Shown here in pieces: positions 1 through 9,716 of a stretch of DNA of 64,000 nt (its first letter is position 1; every line of letters starts with the position of its first letter). This DNA comes from Sphingobacterium sp. UBA7855 (GTDB lineage Bacteria > Bacteroidota > Bacteroidia > Sphingobacteriales > Sphingobacteriaceae), in contig DLST01000010.1 in the NCBI GenBank assembly GCA_002500745.1, forward strand, positions 522,761-586,760, in the 5' to 3' direction. Position numbers and translations under genes: made by a program. The notes under the pieces are model-generated. The model was given only the letters and a program-made list of their open reading frames with translations, was not told the origin of the DNA and made no database searches.

Positions 1-3
1 CCC

Positions 4-180
4 TTATTCATTAAATTTCCTCTTTTGCCTCCTGTATAATATATAAACAATGACAATGATAGCGATGATTGCTAAAATAATGTAATGGGAACCTGAATGT
101 TGGGTTTTATCCTCTGTCGTCTGCGCATATGTAAAATTTGCTACGAAAAGAAGCACCATGAAAATCCACTTCTTGCACAT
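4..180 (-). CDS. Small single-pass membrane protein with signal-like N-terminus (58 aa)
   Basis: A short open frame not recognised as a named family. The protein starts MCKKWIFMVLLFVANFTYAQ, a typical Sec signal peptide with a plausible cut after the AQ. A short polar stretch (residues 21-32) follows, then one hydrophobic helix (about 33-49) and a basic tail beginning YRRQKRKF. The layout predicts an inner-membrane protein with a short periplasmic segment and a cytoplasmic basic tail. The stop lies six bases from the window edge, so the downstream context is unknown. Function unknown; real coding is inferred from the coherent signal peptide plus membrane helix. Confidence 0.55.
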   Translation of the reverse strand: MCKKWIFMVLLFVANFTYAQTTEDKTQHSGSHYIILAIIAIIVIVYILYRRQKRKFNE

Positions 181-436
181 AATAAACGGTTTATTAACTA
201 TAGTAGCAAGCTAAGTATTTTTTGCAACAAAGTCAAATTAATTCGGTAAAAAAATAAACAAATTTTCATAAAATTTTAATGCATAACCTCTGTTTCTCCC
301 ATTTGATTTGTTAGGTTCGAAAAATAAAAGGGTAGTTAGATTGGATATAGCCCGGGATATCGTCGCTCGAATTCGGTAAATGGTCCTAAAAATCGTATCT
401 TGTCAACCTTTGTAAGCGTTTTTAGATATTCAAATC

Positions 437-1624
437 ATGTCAAAACTTATCAATTTAACTGTCTTTAGAGAATTCTTAAAATCCAGCTTTGCAGGTGGAA
501 TTATACTTTTTTCCTGTGTTATTCTAGCATTGATCGTTGCAAATACACCTTTGTATGCCAGTGTAATGGAATTCCTGAACAAGGAAGTAGGCTTTGAGAG
601 CGATCATGTTCATTTAAAATATTCGTGGCTATTGTGGCTCAACGATGGTTTGATGGCTATTTTCTTCTTACTGGTGGGGCTCGAGATAAAACGTGAAATT
701 GTAGAGGGTGAACTCTCATCGCCAAGTAAAGCAATCCTGCCCATTTTGGCTGCGGTTGGGGGGGCACTTTTGCCAGCCATCATTTATTTTGCTTTGAATC
801 AGGGCACCTCGACTGTACATGGTTGGGGTATCCCCATGGCAACGGATATTGCATTTGCTTTAGCCGTTATCACGCTTCTCGGGAATAAAGTTCCTGCCAG
901 TCTTAAGATCTTTTTGGCTGCTCTGGCCATTGTTGATGACTTACTTGCCATATTGGTGATTGCGATCTTTTATAGCAATGGTATTCATGCGACCTATTTA
1001 TTTATTGCTTTAGGCATCTTTCTGTTTTTGATCGTGTTGAATAAACTGGGCGTTAAAGCGATATGGGCTTACCTTATTCCGGGTCTATTTATTTGGTACT
1101 TTGTGCACCATTCTGGCATTCATGCTACAATAGCGGGTGTGCTTGTTGCCATGACGTTGCCAACAACACCGGACGCGGAAGAATCCCCCCTGGAAAAATT
1201 GGAGCATCTTTTGGCCAAACCTGTCAATTTTATTATCATTCCATTATTTGCTTTTGCGAATACGCTTATTCCAATCCATGGGGAAATGATTGGTGGATTG
1301 ACTTCAAAATTGGGGATTGGTATTATCTTCGGTCTTATCGCTGGTAAATCAATTGGTATATTTTTGATCTGTTTCATCGCCAAAAAACTGAATATTGCGC
1401 AATTACCGGAAGGGGCTGGCTGGAAACAGATTTTTGGAGTAGGCTTATTGGGGGGAATCGGTTTCACGATGTCGATCTTCATCTCGATACTGTCTTTTGA
1501 TGATACCATATTAATTGAGGAAGCAAAGTTTGCTGTGCTGATCGCTTCTTTTTGCTCAGGCATGCTTGGTTATACTGTTTTGAGTGTTGTGTCATCTGGA
1601 AACAGAAAACAGATTACCGATTAA
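437..1624 (+). CDS. nhaA: Na+/H+ antiporter NhaA
   Basis: Inner-membrane electrogenic antiporter that expels Na+ in exchange for H+, for sodium and pH homeostasis. The 395-residue product has the usual family length and about twelve hydrophobic segments. Visible family signatures are LVGLEIKRE (79-87), ATDIAF (135-140, whose Asp corresponds to E. coli D133) and the paired aspartates in AIVDDLLA (D167-D168, corresponding to D163-D164 of the ion site). The ATG at 437 gives a normal short cytoplasmic N-terminus. It stands alone on the plus strand, with about 170 bases before the helicase gene. Family assignment is secure. Confidence 0.96.
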   Translation: MSKLINLTVFREFLKSSFAGGIILFSCVILALIVANTPLYASVMEFLNKEVGFESDHVHLKYSWLLWLNDGLMAIFFLLVGLEIKREIVEGELSSPSKAILPILAAVGGALLPAIIYFALNQGTSTVHGWGIPMATDIAFALAVITLLGNKVPASLKIFLAALAIVDDLLAILVIAIFYSNGIHATYLFIALGIFLFLIVLNKLGVKAIWAYLIPGLFIWYFVHHSGIHATIAGVLVAMTLPTTPDAEESPLEKLEHLLAKPVNFIIIPLFAFANTLIPIHGEMIGGLTSKLGIGIIFGLIAGKSIGIFLICFIAKKLNIAQLPEGAGWKQIFGVGLLGGIGFTMSIFISILSFDDTILIEEAKFAVLIASFCSGMLGYTVLSVVSSGNRKQITD

Positions 1625-1793
1625 TTTCATCTACAGAAACATGCTATGTTTGGCTTGCAACTTCATTCCTAATTTCTGCGTGGATTAGTCCAACGGCGAC
1701 GTTGTTTGGAATAAGTAACGAGCTATCGGTATTAATTTTAGAGTTTTATGAATTAGATTTAGTAATTTAGGGCACAACAATAAAAACAATACG

Positions 1794-3020
1794 TTGAGAT
1801 TTGATGAATTTGGCTTTGTTCCAGCTTTGGAAGAAGGTTTAGAAAGTATGATGTTTGAGGAAGCTACGCCGATCCAAGAACAGACCATCCCGATTATTAA
1901 AGAGGGAAAAGATATGATTGCCTGTGCACAGACAGGTACAGGTAAAACAGCGGCTTATATGTTGCCGATCCTCGATGCGATAGCGCGGGATTCAAGGGAA
2001 TCCATTCTTGCTATTATCCTTGTTCCCACCCGGGAACTTGCTATGCAAATCGATCAGCAAATTATGGGCATGTCTTATTATACCGGTGCAACATCCATAG
2101 CCATCTATGGTGGGGGCGACGGTATGGGGTACGAGCAGCAAAAGCGCGCTATACGAGAGGGAGTAAATATCATTGTTGCTACGCCGGGTAGGTTGATAAG
2201 CCATCTTACCTCCATGAAGATTGATCTCTCTCACTTAAAGCACTTTGTTTTGGATGAAGCCGATAGTATGTTGGATATGGGATTTCAAGACGATATCTTA
2301 CGTATTGTAAGTTATCTGCCGAGGAAAAAGCAGATGCTTTTGTTTTCAGCAACTATGCCAGTAAAAATCAGGTCCTTTGCCCGAAAAATCCTACTAGATC
2401 CTGTGGAAGTCAATATTGCCATTTCCAAACCCTCGGAAGGAATTGATCAACGTGTATATCTTGTCTATGATCAACAGAAAATGGAGCTCCTAAAATCGAT
2501 ACTGAAGGATCCGAACTATGTATCGGTTATTATTTTTGCATCCCAAAAGACCACGGTCAAACTTCTTGCTCAGGAATTACAGAAGCAAGGAATTGATGCC
2601 GAGGGATTCCATTCGGATCTCGAGCAGTCGAAAAGAGAAGATATCATGGGCAGATTCCGCTCCCGTCAGGTACGGGTACTGGTGGGTACCGATGTCATCT
2701 CCCGTGGTATCGATGTTGTGGGGATCAGTTTGGTCGTTAATTATGATGTTCCACCAGATCCGGAAGACTATGTTCACCGTATCGGGCGTACCGCGCGGGC
2801 AGCGACCACAGGAACGGCCATTACCTTTGTTAATGAAAAGGACCAGAATCGCTTCGTCCAGATTGAAAGTTTAATAGGTTATCCGATTGAACAACTGCCA
2901 TTGCCTGAGGGGTTTGAAGCGGGACCTATTTACAACCCTGGCAAAAAAAATCCGCAGCATAAGAAGAAGCGTTTCAATAGGAATAAAAATAAAAACTATC
3001 AGAAAGCTAAAAAGGCTTAG
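1794..3020 (+). CDS. DEAD-box ATP-dependent RNA helicase (RhlE-like)
   Basis: Cytoplasmic RNA helicase of the DEAD-box family, probably in ribosome assembly or RNA turnover. The motifs appear in order: a Q-motif region with PIQEQ (26-30), Walker A AQTGTGKT (45-52), PTRELA (78-83), ATPGR (129-133), DEAD (154-157), SAT (185-187), then the RecA2 domain with RGID and HRIGRTAR. The last 30 residues are a Lys/Asn/Arg-rich tail that probably binds RNA. The frame begins at a TTG codon; no in-frame ATG lies between it and the upstream stop at 1749, so TTG is the probable start. A strong bidirectional terminator follows. Specific orthology within RhlE-type proteins was not tested. Confidence 0.93.
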   Translation: MRFDEFGFVPALEEGLESMMFEEATPIQEQTIPIIKEGKDMIACAQTGTGKTAAYMLPILDAIARDSRESILAIILVPTRELAMQIDQQIMGMSYYTGATSIAIYGGGDGMGYEQQKRAIREGVNIIVATPGRLISHLTSMKIDLSHLKHFVLDEADSMLDMGFQDDILRIVSYLPRKKQMLLFSATMPVKIRSFARKILLDPVEVNIAISKPSEGIDQRVYLVYDQQKMELLKSILKDPNYVSVIIFASQKTTVKLLAQELQKQGIDAEGFHSDLEQSKREDIMGRFRSRQVRVLVGTDVISRGIDVVGISLVVNYDVPPDPEDYVHRIGRTARAATTGTAITFVNEKDQNRFVQIESLIGYPIEQLPLPEGFEAGPIYNPGKKNPQHKKKRFNRNKNKNYQKAKKA

Positions 3021-3029
3021 TTTTAGACT

Positions 3030-3066
3030 ATAAAGCCCCCATATCAGAAGAACATGGGGGCTTTAT
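3030..3066. terminator. Bidirectional terminator between helicase and VOC gene
   Basis: A 13-bp perfect inverted repeat (ATAAAGCCCCCAT at 3030-3042, its complement at 3054-3066) with an 11-base loop sits between two convergent genes. The GC core flanked by A/T arms suits termination from either side. Confidence 0.85.
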
Positions 3067-3082
3067 AATAAAATGTATATTT

Positions 3083-3448
3083 TTATTCTATAGTCCACAC
3101 GGCTAATTCATATCCATCAGGATCCTGGAACTGAAATCTTTTTCCGCCCGGGAAACTGAAAATATCTTGCAATATCGTGCCGCCAGCACGGATAACCTGA
3201 TCACGCGTAGCCTGTAGATCGTCGGCATAGATAACGACGAGAATACTGCCATTTCTGGGGGCACCAAGTGTAAAACCACCATCAACATATTTTCCTCCAA
3301 AAGATGTATATTCCGGCCCGTAGTCTGTAAACTCCCAACCGAAGCTCGTCGTATAAAATGCTTTGGAACGTTCAAGGTCGCTTGATACAAACTCAAGGTA
3401 TTGGATCTGCTGGTTAACAAATTTTTGTTCAGTATCAGTATTGCTCAT
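3083..3448 (-). CDS. VOC (glyoxalase/bleomycin-resistance fold) family protein
   Basis: Small cytoplasmic protein of the vicinal oxygen chelate superfamily, 121 residues, the length of a single-domain VOC protein. It shows the beta-alpha-beta-beta-beta pattern: QIQYLEFVSSDLERSKAFY near residue 14 and, at the end, FQDPDGYELAVW (about 107-118). This subgroup includes glyoxalase-like and resistance-type proteins, and the substrate cannot be told from sequence. It is convergent with the helicase and shares its terminator, so it is probably monocistronic. Confidence 0.85.
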   Translation of the reverse strand: MSNTDTEQKFVNQQIQYLEFVSSDLERSKAFYTTSFGWEFTDYGPEYTSFGGKYVDGGFTLGAPRNGSILVVIYADDLQATRDQVIRAGGTILQDIFSFPGGKRFQFQDPDGYELAVWTIE

Positions 3449-3594
3449 AAAGGTAATATCTATTTAATGTATGTATAATAAATTGTTAGATCTGTTTTTA
3501 CGGTTTAGGAATCAAAAGCCAAACCGTTTGATAAATATAGGGCTTTGTTGAAAATGATACGCATTTTTTCTTTTTAACCTGTCTTCTTCACCAT

Positions 3595-5010
3595 TCAATC
3601 TGTTCCGCCACCCAGTGCACGGTAAAGATCTATGGCTGCGTTGAGCTTTTCCCGTTTTACTGTAATACGTTCCAAATCATTTTGAAGTGCATTGTTTTGG
3701 GCAGTTATCACCTCCAAATAGTTTGCCATCCCACTTTTGTAAAGTAAGGCCGCATCAGCGGTGGCTTTTGCGAGGGCATTTGATTTGGCGTGGATAAGTT
3801 GCAGGCGCTGTTCTGTATGTTTGATTTTTGCCAAGGCATCCGAAACTTCCGAAACTGCGACCATAACCGACTGTTTAAACTGCAAAGCTATCTTTTCGCG
3901 TTCGATGACCGATATCTCATAGTTTGTTTTCAAGGCCCCTTTCTGAAAAATCGGTTGAGCAATATTCCCTGCTATTGTTTTCACAATAGAACCCGGTAGA
4001 TCAAACCATTTGCTAAATTGAATGGAGTTTGTACCAATGGACGGAGTCAAGCTTATGGAGGGGTACATTGCTGCTTTAGCGAGTCCCATTCTGCTTGTCG
4101 CAGCCACAACAGCGTATTCAGCTGCTCTGACATCTGGTCTGCGGCTTAATAGTTCGGCCGGTACCCCTGCGGCAAGTCCGGCTCCAACAATCGTATCATC
4201 TAAACTTGCTGTACGTTGAATGCCCTCGGGGAAACCTCCGCAAAGAATGCTCAGTGCATTTTCTTCGACCGCCATATTTTGATGGGCTAGGGGAATCAAT
4301 AATTCAGCAGTTTTCTTCTGAGCTTCGGCTTGCTCCACAGCAAGCGAACTGACCAGTGATGAGTTGTATTGCAAACGTATCATATTCAATGTGCTATCGC
4401 TCAATTGAACATTTCTTTGTGCAATCGTAAGCTGTTCATCCAAAGCAATCAGATTATAATAGGACTGGATGACCTGTACAATAACCCGGGTTTTCAGGGC
4501 CGATAAATTTTCCTTTTGGCCAAAAAAATTGGCCAAGGATTCCTCTTTTTGCATTTTTACCTTTCCCCATATATCGGCTTCCCAAGACAATCTGAGCGTA
4601 GCACTATAATCGTCCATATAGGGTGTCCCAATAAATTGGTCGCTCAGTGAGCCATTCAAGGAGTTGCTCGATAACCAGGTTCTATTCGCTCCAATGCTTA
4701 AATCAGCTGTTGGCAGTAATCCTTTCTTAGACTGCTTGTACGCGAGTTCCAATTGTTGCATGTTCAGGAGTGCTACATTGACGTCCGTATTATTGGACAA
4801 AGCCTTTTCAATGAGTGATGTCAACAGGGGATCCTGTACAAAGTTACGCCAGGATAGCTGTAGCGTATCAGACGTCACGACAACCTCGCTGTTTTTGAAA
4901 TTTTCGGGCATTGCTATCTCCTGACGGGTGTATTTTTTGCCCACGCTGCATGCAGACAACAACAGGGTAGTGCTTGCGAAAATTGTTATATAGTGATGAA
5001 ATTTTTTCAT
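3595..5010 (-). CDS. RND efflux outer-membrane lipoprotein, NodT/TolC family (system 1)
   Basis: Outer-membrane channel of a tripartite drug-efflux pump. The 471-residue protein starts with a lipoprotein signal ending LLLSAC (lipid-anchored Cys21). Two OEP repeats follow, rich in long helices with Ala, Gln and Leu. Near the end is the motif SGMANYLEVITAQN, seen in NodT-type factors, and the protein finishes with LYRALGGG. It is the last gene of a minus-strand operon and begins one base after the stop of the RND permease gene, so translation is probably coupled. Substrate unknown. Confidence 0.94.
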   Translation of the reverse strand: MKKFHHYITIFASTTLLLSACSVGKKYTRQEIAMPENFKNSEVVVTSDTLQLSWRNFVQDPLLTSLIEKALSNNTDVNVALLNMQQLELAYKQSKKGLLPTADLSIGANRTWLSSNSLNGSLSDQFIGTPYMDDYSATLRLSWEADIWGKVKMQKEESLANFFGQKENLSALKTRVIVQVIQSYYNLIALDEQLTIAQRNVQLSDSTLNMIRLQYNSSLVSSLAVEQAEAQKKTAELLIPLAHQNMAVEENALSILCGGFPEGIQRTASLDDTIVGAGLAAGVPAELLSRRPDVRAAEYAVVAATSRMGLAKAAMYPSISLTPSIGTNSIQFSKWFDLPGSIVKTIAGNIAQPIFQKGALKTNYEISVIEREKIALQFKQSVMVAVSEVSDALAKIKHTEQRLQLIHAKSNALAKATADAALLYKSGMANYLEVITAQNNALQNDLERITVKREKLNAAIDLYRALGGGTD

Positions 5011-5011
5011 T

Positions 5012-8000
5012 TTAATCGTTTGTATTGTGTACTGTATTGTCCGTAAGTTTTTTACCCGAAACTTTTTCTTGCAAATATTGGAACACCAGGTACAGTAATG
5101 GTATAATAATTACGCCAAGGATAACACCGCTTAACATACCCATTGCTGCTCCTGTACTGATGGAATGGTTGCCTGTGGCCGTTCCGCCGGTCGCAAACAT
5201 CAAGGGGCCCATACCCGCAATGAAAGCCAATGAAGTCATCAAGATTGGGCGTAGACGAGCTCTTGCGCCTTCTAAAGCCGAATCAATGAGTGAGGAGCCT
5301 GCTCTTCTCCGCTGTAAAGCAAATTCAACAATCAAAATGGCATTTTTTGCCAAAAGACCGATGAGCATGATCAAGCCGACCTGGACGTAGATATTGTTGT
5401 CCAACCCAATAGCATGTGTTCCTAGGAAAGAGCCGATCATACCTGTTGGGATGGATAACAGGACGGCAAGAGGCAATAAGTAACTTTCGTACTGTGCTGA
5501 TAGTAAGAAATAGACAAATAGCAAGCTTAATGCTAAGATAAGTACGGTTTGATTGCCTGATGACTTCTCTTCCAAACTAAGTCCCGTCCATTCGTAGCTG
5601 TAGTCTCCCGGTAACTTGGTCAATACATTTTTCTCCAATGTTTCCATGATCGCACCATTACTGATACCAGGCGTACTAACAACGTTTATCGTGAGCGAAT
5701 TGTATAAATTATAACGGGTTACCGACTCAGGACCATACACTTTACGAAGTGTGACCAAGGTATTCACAGGGACCATTTGGCCAAGGTTATTTTTGACAAA
5801 TATTTCGTTGAATGCTTCTTTATCGGTTCTATAAATGCCATCCGCTTTAACTGCTATCCGATAGAATTTACCAAAACGATTGAAATTCAATGATTGGTCA
5901 CCCGCAAAGTAAGTTTGAACGGACGAAAGCATTTCACTGACATCTACACCAAGTTGGGCCGCTTTGTCTTCATCTACTTCTAACTCCATCTGTGGATAAT
6001 CTGCTCTGAACATGGTATAGGCAAATTGCACTCCCGGTTGTTTCATAATCTGCGCAATAACGGAGTCGGACATTGCTTTGAGCTCTACCGGCGATTTACC
6101 AGCTCTGTCCTGCAAAACGAGTTCCGCGCCATTCATCATACCATAACCATCAACAGGAGGGGAGCGAAATGCCATTGCGTTACCTTCTTTGACACTGGAT
6201 AATTTTTGTGAGATCACTTGGTGAATCTGATCAATATCGTTCATCTCACCACGTTTCTTTTTATCTTTCAAGCGTATAAATCCTGTCGCATAGGCTGCGC
6301 TGGAGTTGTTACCGATCATATTGAATCCAGTAATACTTGTATGGCTTTCAATCGAAGGGATATCGGCAAGTAGTTTTTCGATTTTTTCTACTGCTTTTGT
6401 TGTTCGGTCCAGTCCCGTTCCTGGGGGCATTTCCAAACTGTATACGACAAAGTTATCATCTTCCATTGGTACGAAACTTTTGGAAGTGCTTGTCATGAGG
6501 TACCCCGCAACGCCAATTGTAGCCAGGATCAAAAGTGCGGAAATCCATTTTTTCTTTGCCAGGAATTTTAATGAACCAACGTATCGGTTGGTCAAGTTTT
6601 CGAAGCCTGCGTTAAACGCTTTGAAAAAACGCTGAGAAAACCCAGTTTTTGGGGTCTGTCCATCTTGATTTTCGGCGTGTGTATTTTTAAGTAATAATGC
6701 ACATAGTGCAGGTGTCAGCGTCAAGGCATTGATCGCAGAGATCACAATGGCGATCACAAGAGTGTAGGCAAACTGTTTATAGAACATACCCGATGAACCT
6801 GTCATAAATCCAATGGGAATAAAAACTGCACACATCACCAAGGTAATGGAGATTACAGCTCCTGTGATTTCACTCATGGCACTATGGGTAGCCTGTTTAC
6901 CTGTTAAATTGGAAGTCTCCATCTTTCCATGTACTGCTTCGACAACGACAATTGCATCATCGACAACAATACCAATGGCGAGTACGAGGGCAAATAACGT
7001 CAATATATTGATGGTAAAGCCCAACACGAGCAGGAAGAAGAAGGTACCTACAATAGCTACAGGGACTGCAATTGCTGGAATAATAGTCGATCGTATGTCT
7101 TGTAAGAATAAGAATACAACGAGGAAAACCAAAATGAAGGCTTCAATCAATGTCGAACGTACTTGAGCTGTACTTTCATCCAAACGCTCTTTGGTACTGA
7201 TCAATTTAAAAATTTTGATTCCAGGAGGGAATGAGCGTTGCGCTATTTCAATCTGTTTGTCGATTCCAATTTCAATTTCATTGGCGTTGGAGCCTGATGT
7301 CTGGAATATACCGATGGTAACGGTATTGAGACCGTTATTTTGGGAATTACCGCTATAGCTGATCGAGCCAAACTCAATACGTGCCACATCCTTTAAACGT
7401 ACGATCTGGACATTATTGTTTTTAACGATAATGTTTTCATACTGCTCTGGAAGATTCTTTTTCCCCTTATAGCGTATAACATATTCAAGAGGTGCATTTG
7501 ATTCTTCACCTAGTTTTCCAGGTGCAGATTCCAGACTTTGTTTGGAAATTGCAGCAATAACTTCTTGCGGCACAAGTCCATAACTTGCCATTTTTTGCGG
7601 ATTCAACCATACACGCATCGAATAGTCTTTGGAACCAAATACCATCGCCTGACCGACCCCGGGAACACGCTTGATCTGTGGGATCAAGTTGATGTTCACA
7701 TAATTCTGTAAAAATAGTTCATCATATTTTTTATTATCTTCTGTATAGATATTAAATATCATGATCATACTATTTTGTTGCTTGGAGGTTGTTAATCCCA
7801 TTCGGACAACTTCTTGTGGCAAGATCGGAGTAGCCTGTTGTACTCTGTTTTGCACGTTGACGGCTGCTTGATCTGGGTTTACACTTGCTTTAAAGACAAT
7901 GCGCACCGAGAATGTACCATCGTTACTTGCAGTCGATGTAATGTATTCCATGTCCTCCACACCATTGATTTGTTCTTCAAGGGGTGTAACAACTGATCTC

Positions 8001-8173
8001 AATACTGTTTCGCTATTTCCTCCGGGATAGCTTCCGGTAACTTGGACCGTGGGCGGGGCGATATCCGGGAATCGCGTTTGGGGCAGCCTAAAAAGACCGA
8101 TGACCCCCAGTATGACAAATATGATCGATATAACAGTTGCCAAAACTGGCCTGTCAATAAATTTCTTTAACAT
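5012..8173 (-). CDS. RND efflux permease, HAE1 (AcrB) family (system 1)
   Basis: Inner-membrane proton-driven drug transporter of the hydrophobe/amphiphile efflux family. The 1053-residue length fits AcrB-type pumps. It begins MLKKFIDRPVLATVISI. The TM4 proton-relay pair is visible as D405-D406 in GIVVDDAIVVVEAV, and the TM10 lysine in LLAKNAILIVEFA. Two large periplasmic porter and docking loops follow TM1 and TM7. It lies between its adaptor (184 bases upstream) and its outer-membrane partner (1 base). Substrate range cannot be read from sequence. Confidence 0.96.
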   Translation of the reverse strand: MLKKFIDRPVLATVISIIFVILGVIGLFRLPQTRFPDIAPPTVQVTGSYPGGNSETVLRSVVTPLEEQINGVEDMEYITSTASNDGTFSVRIVFKASVNPDQAAVNVQNRVQQATPILPQEVVRMGLTTSKQQNSMIMIFNIYTEDNKKYDELFLQNYVNINLIPQIKRVPGVGQAMVFGSKDYSMRVWLNPQKMASYGLVPQEVIAAISKQSLESAPGKLGEESNAPLEYVIRYKGKKNLPEQYENIIVKNNNVQIVRLKDVARIEFGSISYSGNSQNNGLNTVTIGIFQTSGSNANEIEIGIDKQIEIAQRSFPPGIKIFKLISTKERLDESTAQVRSTLIEAFILVFLVVFLFLQDIRSTIIPAIAVPVAIVGTFFFLLVLGFTINILTLFALVLAIGIVVDDAIVVVEAVHGKMETSNLTGKQATHSAMSEITGAVISITLVMCAVFIPIGFMTGSSGMFYKQFAYTLVIAIVISAINALTLTPALCALLLKNTHAENQDGQTPKTGFSQRFFKAFNAGFENLTNRYVGSLKFLAKKKWISALLILATIGVAGYLMTSTSKSFVPMEDDNFVVYSLEMPPGTGLDRTTKAVEKIEKLLADIPSIESHTSITGFNMIGNNSSAAYATGFIRLKDKKKRGEMNDIDQIHQVISQKLSSVKEGNAMAFRSPPVDGYGMMNGAELVLQDRAGKSPVELKAMSDSVIAQIMKQPGVQFAYTMFRADYPQMELEVDEDKAAQLGVDVSEMLSSVQTYFAGDQSLNFNRFGKFYRIAVKADGIYRTDKEAFNEIFVKNNLGQMVPVNTLVTLRKVYGPESVTRYNLYNSLTINVVSTPGISNGAIMETLEKNVLTKLPGDYSYEWTGLSLEEKSSGNQTVLILALSLLFVYFLLSAQYESYLLPLAVLLSIPTGMIGSFLGTHAIGLDNNIYVQVGLIMLIGLLAKNAILIVEFALQRRRAGSSLIDSALEGARARLRPILMTSLAFIAGMGPLMFATGGTATGNHSISTGAAMGMLSGVILGVIIIPLLYLVFQYLQEKVSGKKLTDNTVHNTND

Positions 8174-8357
8174 TTTAGTATAATTTTTATACAGCTTTTA
8201 GTACCATTTTTTAAAAGTGCATACGGAACGTATAGGCGTGTTACCGCTCTTTGGACGTTGCAGCTTTTGCCATGATTGCTATTGCCTGGATTTCTCCCAA
8301 ATATTTAAAAAGGAACTTTTTCAGCAGCTCTGTCGTTGCTATCTACGCTCCATCTGG

Positions 8358-9476
8358 TTACATGGTGGATTTTTTAGTCGGTTGAACTTGCATTCCATCG
8401 TTAAGCATGTCAATCCTATTCATAACGATTTTTTCACCAGCTGTAAGTCCTGATTTAAGTAAATAGGCGTTGGCGGTATTTCCCGCAATTTCAATCTGTT
8501 TCATGGAAATTTTGTTCTTTTCGCCAATAACATAAACGAAGTAGCGATCTTGAATATCCTTGACAGCCGCCATAGGGACCAACAAAACGTTTTCGTGCGC
8601 TTTTTTCAAGATTACTTTGGCTGAACCACCCGAACGGAGAATTTTATCAGGGTTGGTGAAACTTGCTTTAAGTGCCATGCTTCCGGTTGTTCTGTCGATG
8701 TTACCACTGGCTAATTCTACTTTCCCCGAATGGTTGTATGCCGTTCCATCAGCTAGTAATAGCGTTGCTTGTTGATTGGATGATTTGTTATTCTGATCTT
8801 TGATAAAGGCTATAAAATCGGCCTCACTCAATGAAAAATACACATTTACGGTATTGATTTCAGATAGCGTTGTTAACGGTGTCGCATCTGCTGCGGTAAT
8901 TAAATTTCCGATCCGATTAGGAATACGGCCGATATAACCACTCACTGGTGCATTGATCAACGTAAATTTGGCATTTATTTGCGATGAACCGAGTGCAGCT
9001 TGTGCTTGCGCTACCTGTGCTTTAGCTGCGGCATAATTGGCCTCTGCAGTTTTTAACTGTAATTCGGTATACACTTTACCTTCAACAAGTGGTTTGATTT
9101 TTTCAATCTCCAATTTTGCGTTTTGTTCTGCCGATAAAGCAGCTTGGTAAGCTGCCTTGCTGTTGTTTACTTGTTCGTTGTAGACATCAGCTTTTATTTT
9201 GAAAAGGGGTTGACCCTGGGATACATAGTCTCCTTCTTTGACATAAATCTGATCCAGATATCCCGTTACTTGCGCTTTGATATCGACGTTGACGGTCCCC
9301 TCTAATGTACCAGGATATTTTTTTTCGGTCTCCGCGTGGGTAGGAGATAATTCGATAAAGTCAACAGTAACTGCCTGCTCTTGCGGTTGTTCTTGGTTGC
9401 CTCCACAGGACGATAATAATGCTGCTGCTGTAATAAGTGTAAGGAAAGGTTTTAAAGTCATCGTTCTTTGTGCCAT
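8358..9476 (-). CDS. RND efflux periplasmic adaptor lipoprotein (system 1)
   Basis: Membrane fusion protein linking the RND permease to the outer-membrane channel. The 372-residue protein has a lipoprotein signal ending LLSSC (Cys24), split lipoyl halves (VDIKAQVTGYLDQIYVKEGDYV and APVSGYIGRI), a helical hairpin rich in Ala/Gln between them (about 105-165), and beta-barrel and membrane-proximal domains at the C-terminus. Met6 is an alternative start. It is the first structural gene of operon 1, about 240 bases after the LytTR gene, which suggests a promoter in that gap. Confidence 0.94.
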   Translation of the reverse strand: MAQRTMTLKPFLTLITAAALLSSCGGNQEQPQEQAVTVDFIELSPTHAETEKKYPGTLEGTVNVDIKAQVTGYLDQIYVKEGDYVSQGQPLFKIKADVYNEQVNNSKAAYQAALSAEQNAKLEIEKIKPLVEGKVYTELQLKTAEANYAAAKAQVAQAQAALGSSQINAKFTLINAPVSGYIGRIPNRIGNLITAADATPLTTLSEINTVNVYFSLSEADFIAFIKDQNNKSSNQQATLLLADGTAYNHSGKVELASGNIDRTTGSMALKASFTNPDKILRSGGSAKVILKKAHENVLLVPMAAVKDIQDRYFVYVIGEKNKISMKQIEIAGNTANAYLLKSGLTAGEKIVMNRIDMLNDGMQVQPTKKSTM

Positions 9477-9716
9477 TTTATCATTTTATAATGAAACAAA
9501 GAAAAGAATTCTTTTAAGCCATAAGGCAAAGAAATCTACCGAGACGTTACAATTGCTTACTGAAACGTATCAGTGATGAGCTGAATTTTACGATATTAAA
9601 TGGTACGATCCAATTGTGTTGAAGATATTGGTCTGATCGATTGGCATTCCCTTCTTCATCGCGAAAACTTACTTTACCTTTCTGAGGAAAAAAGGAGCAA
9701 GCGGATCAGTTTAGCA

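Noticed and set aside
1120..1563. 147-codon minus-strand frame over nhaA
   Set aside because: Antisense to nhaA with no motifs.
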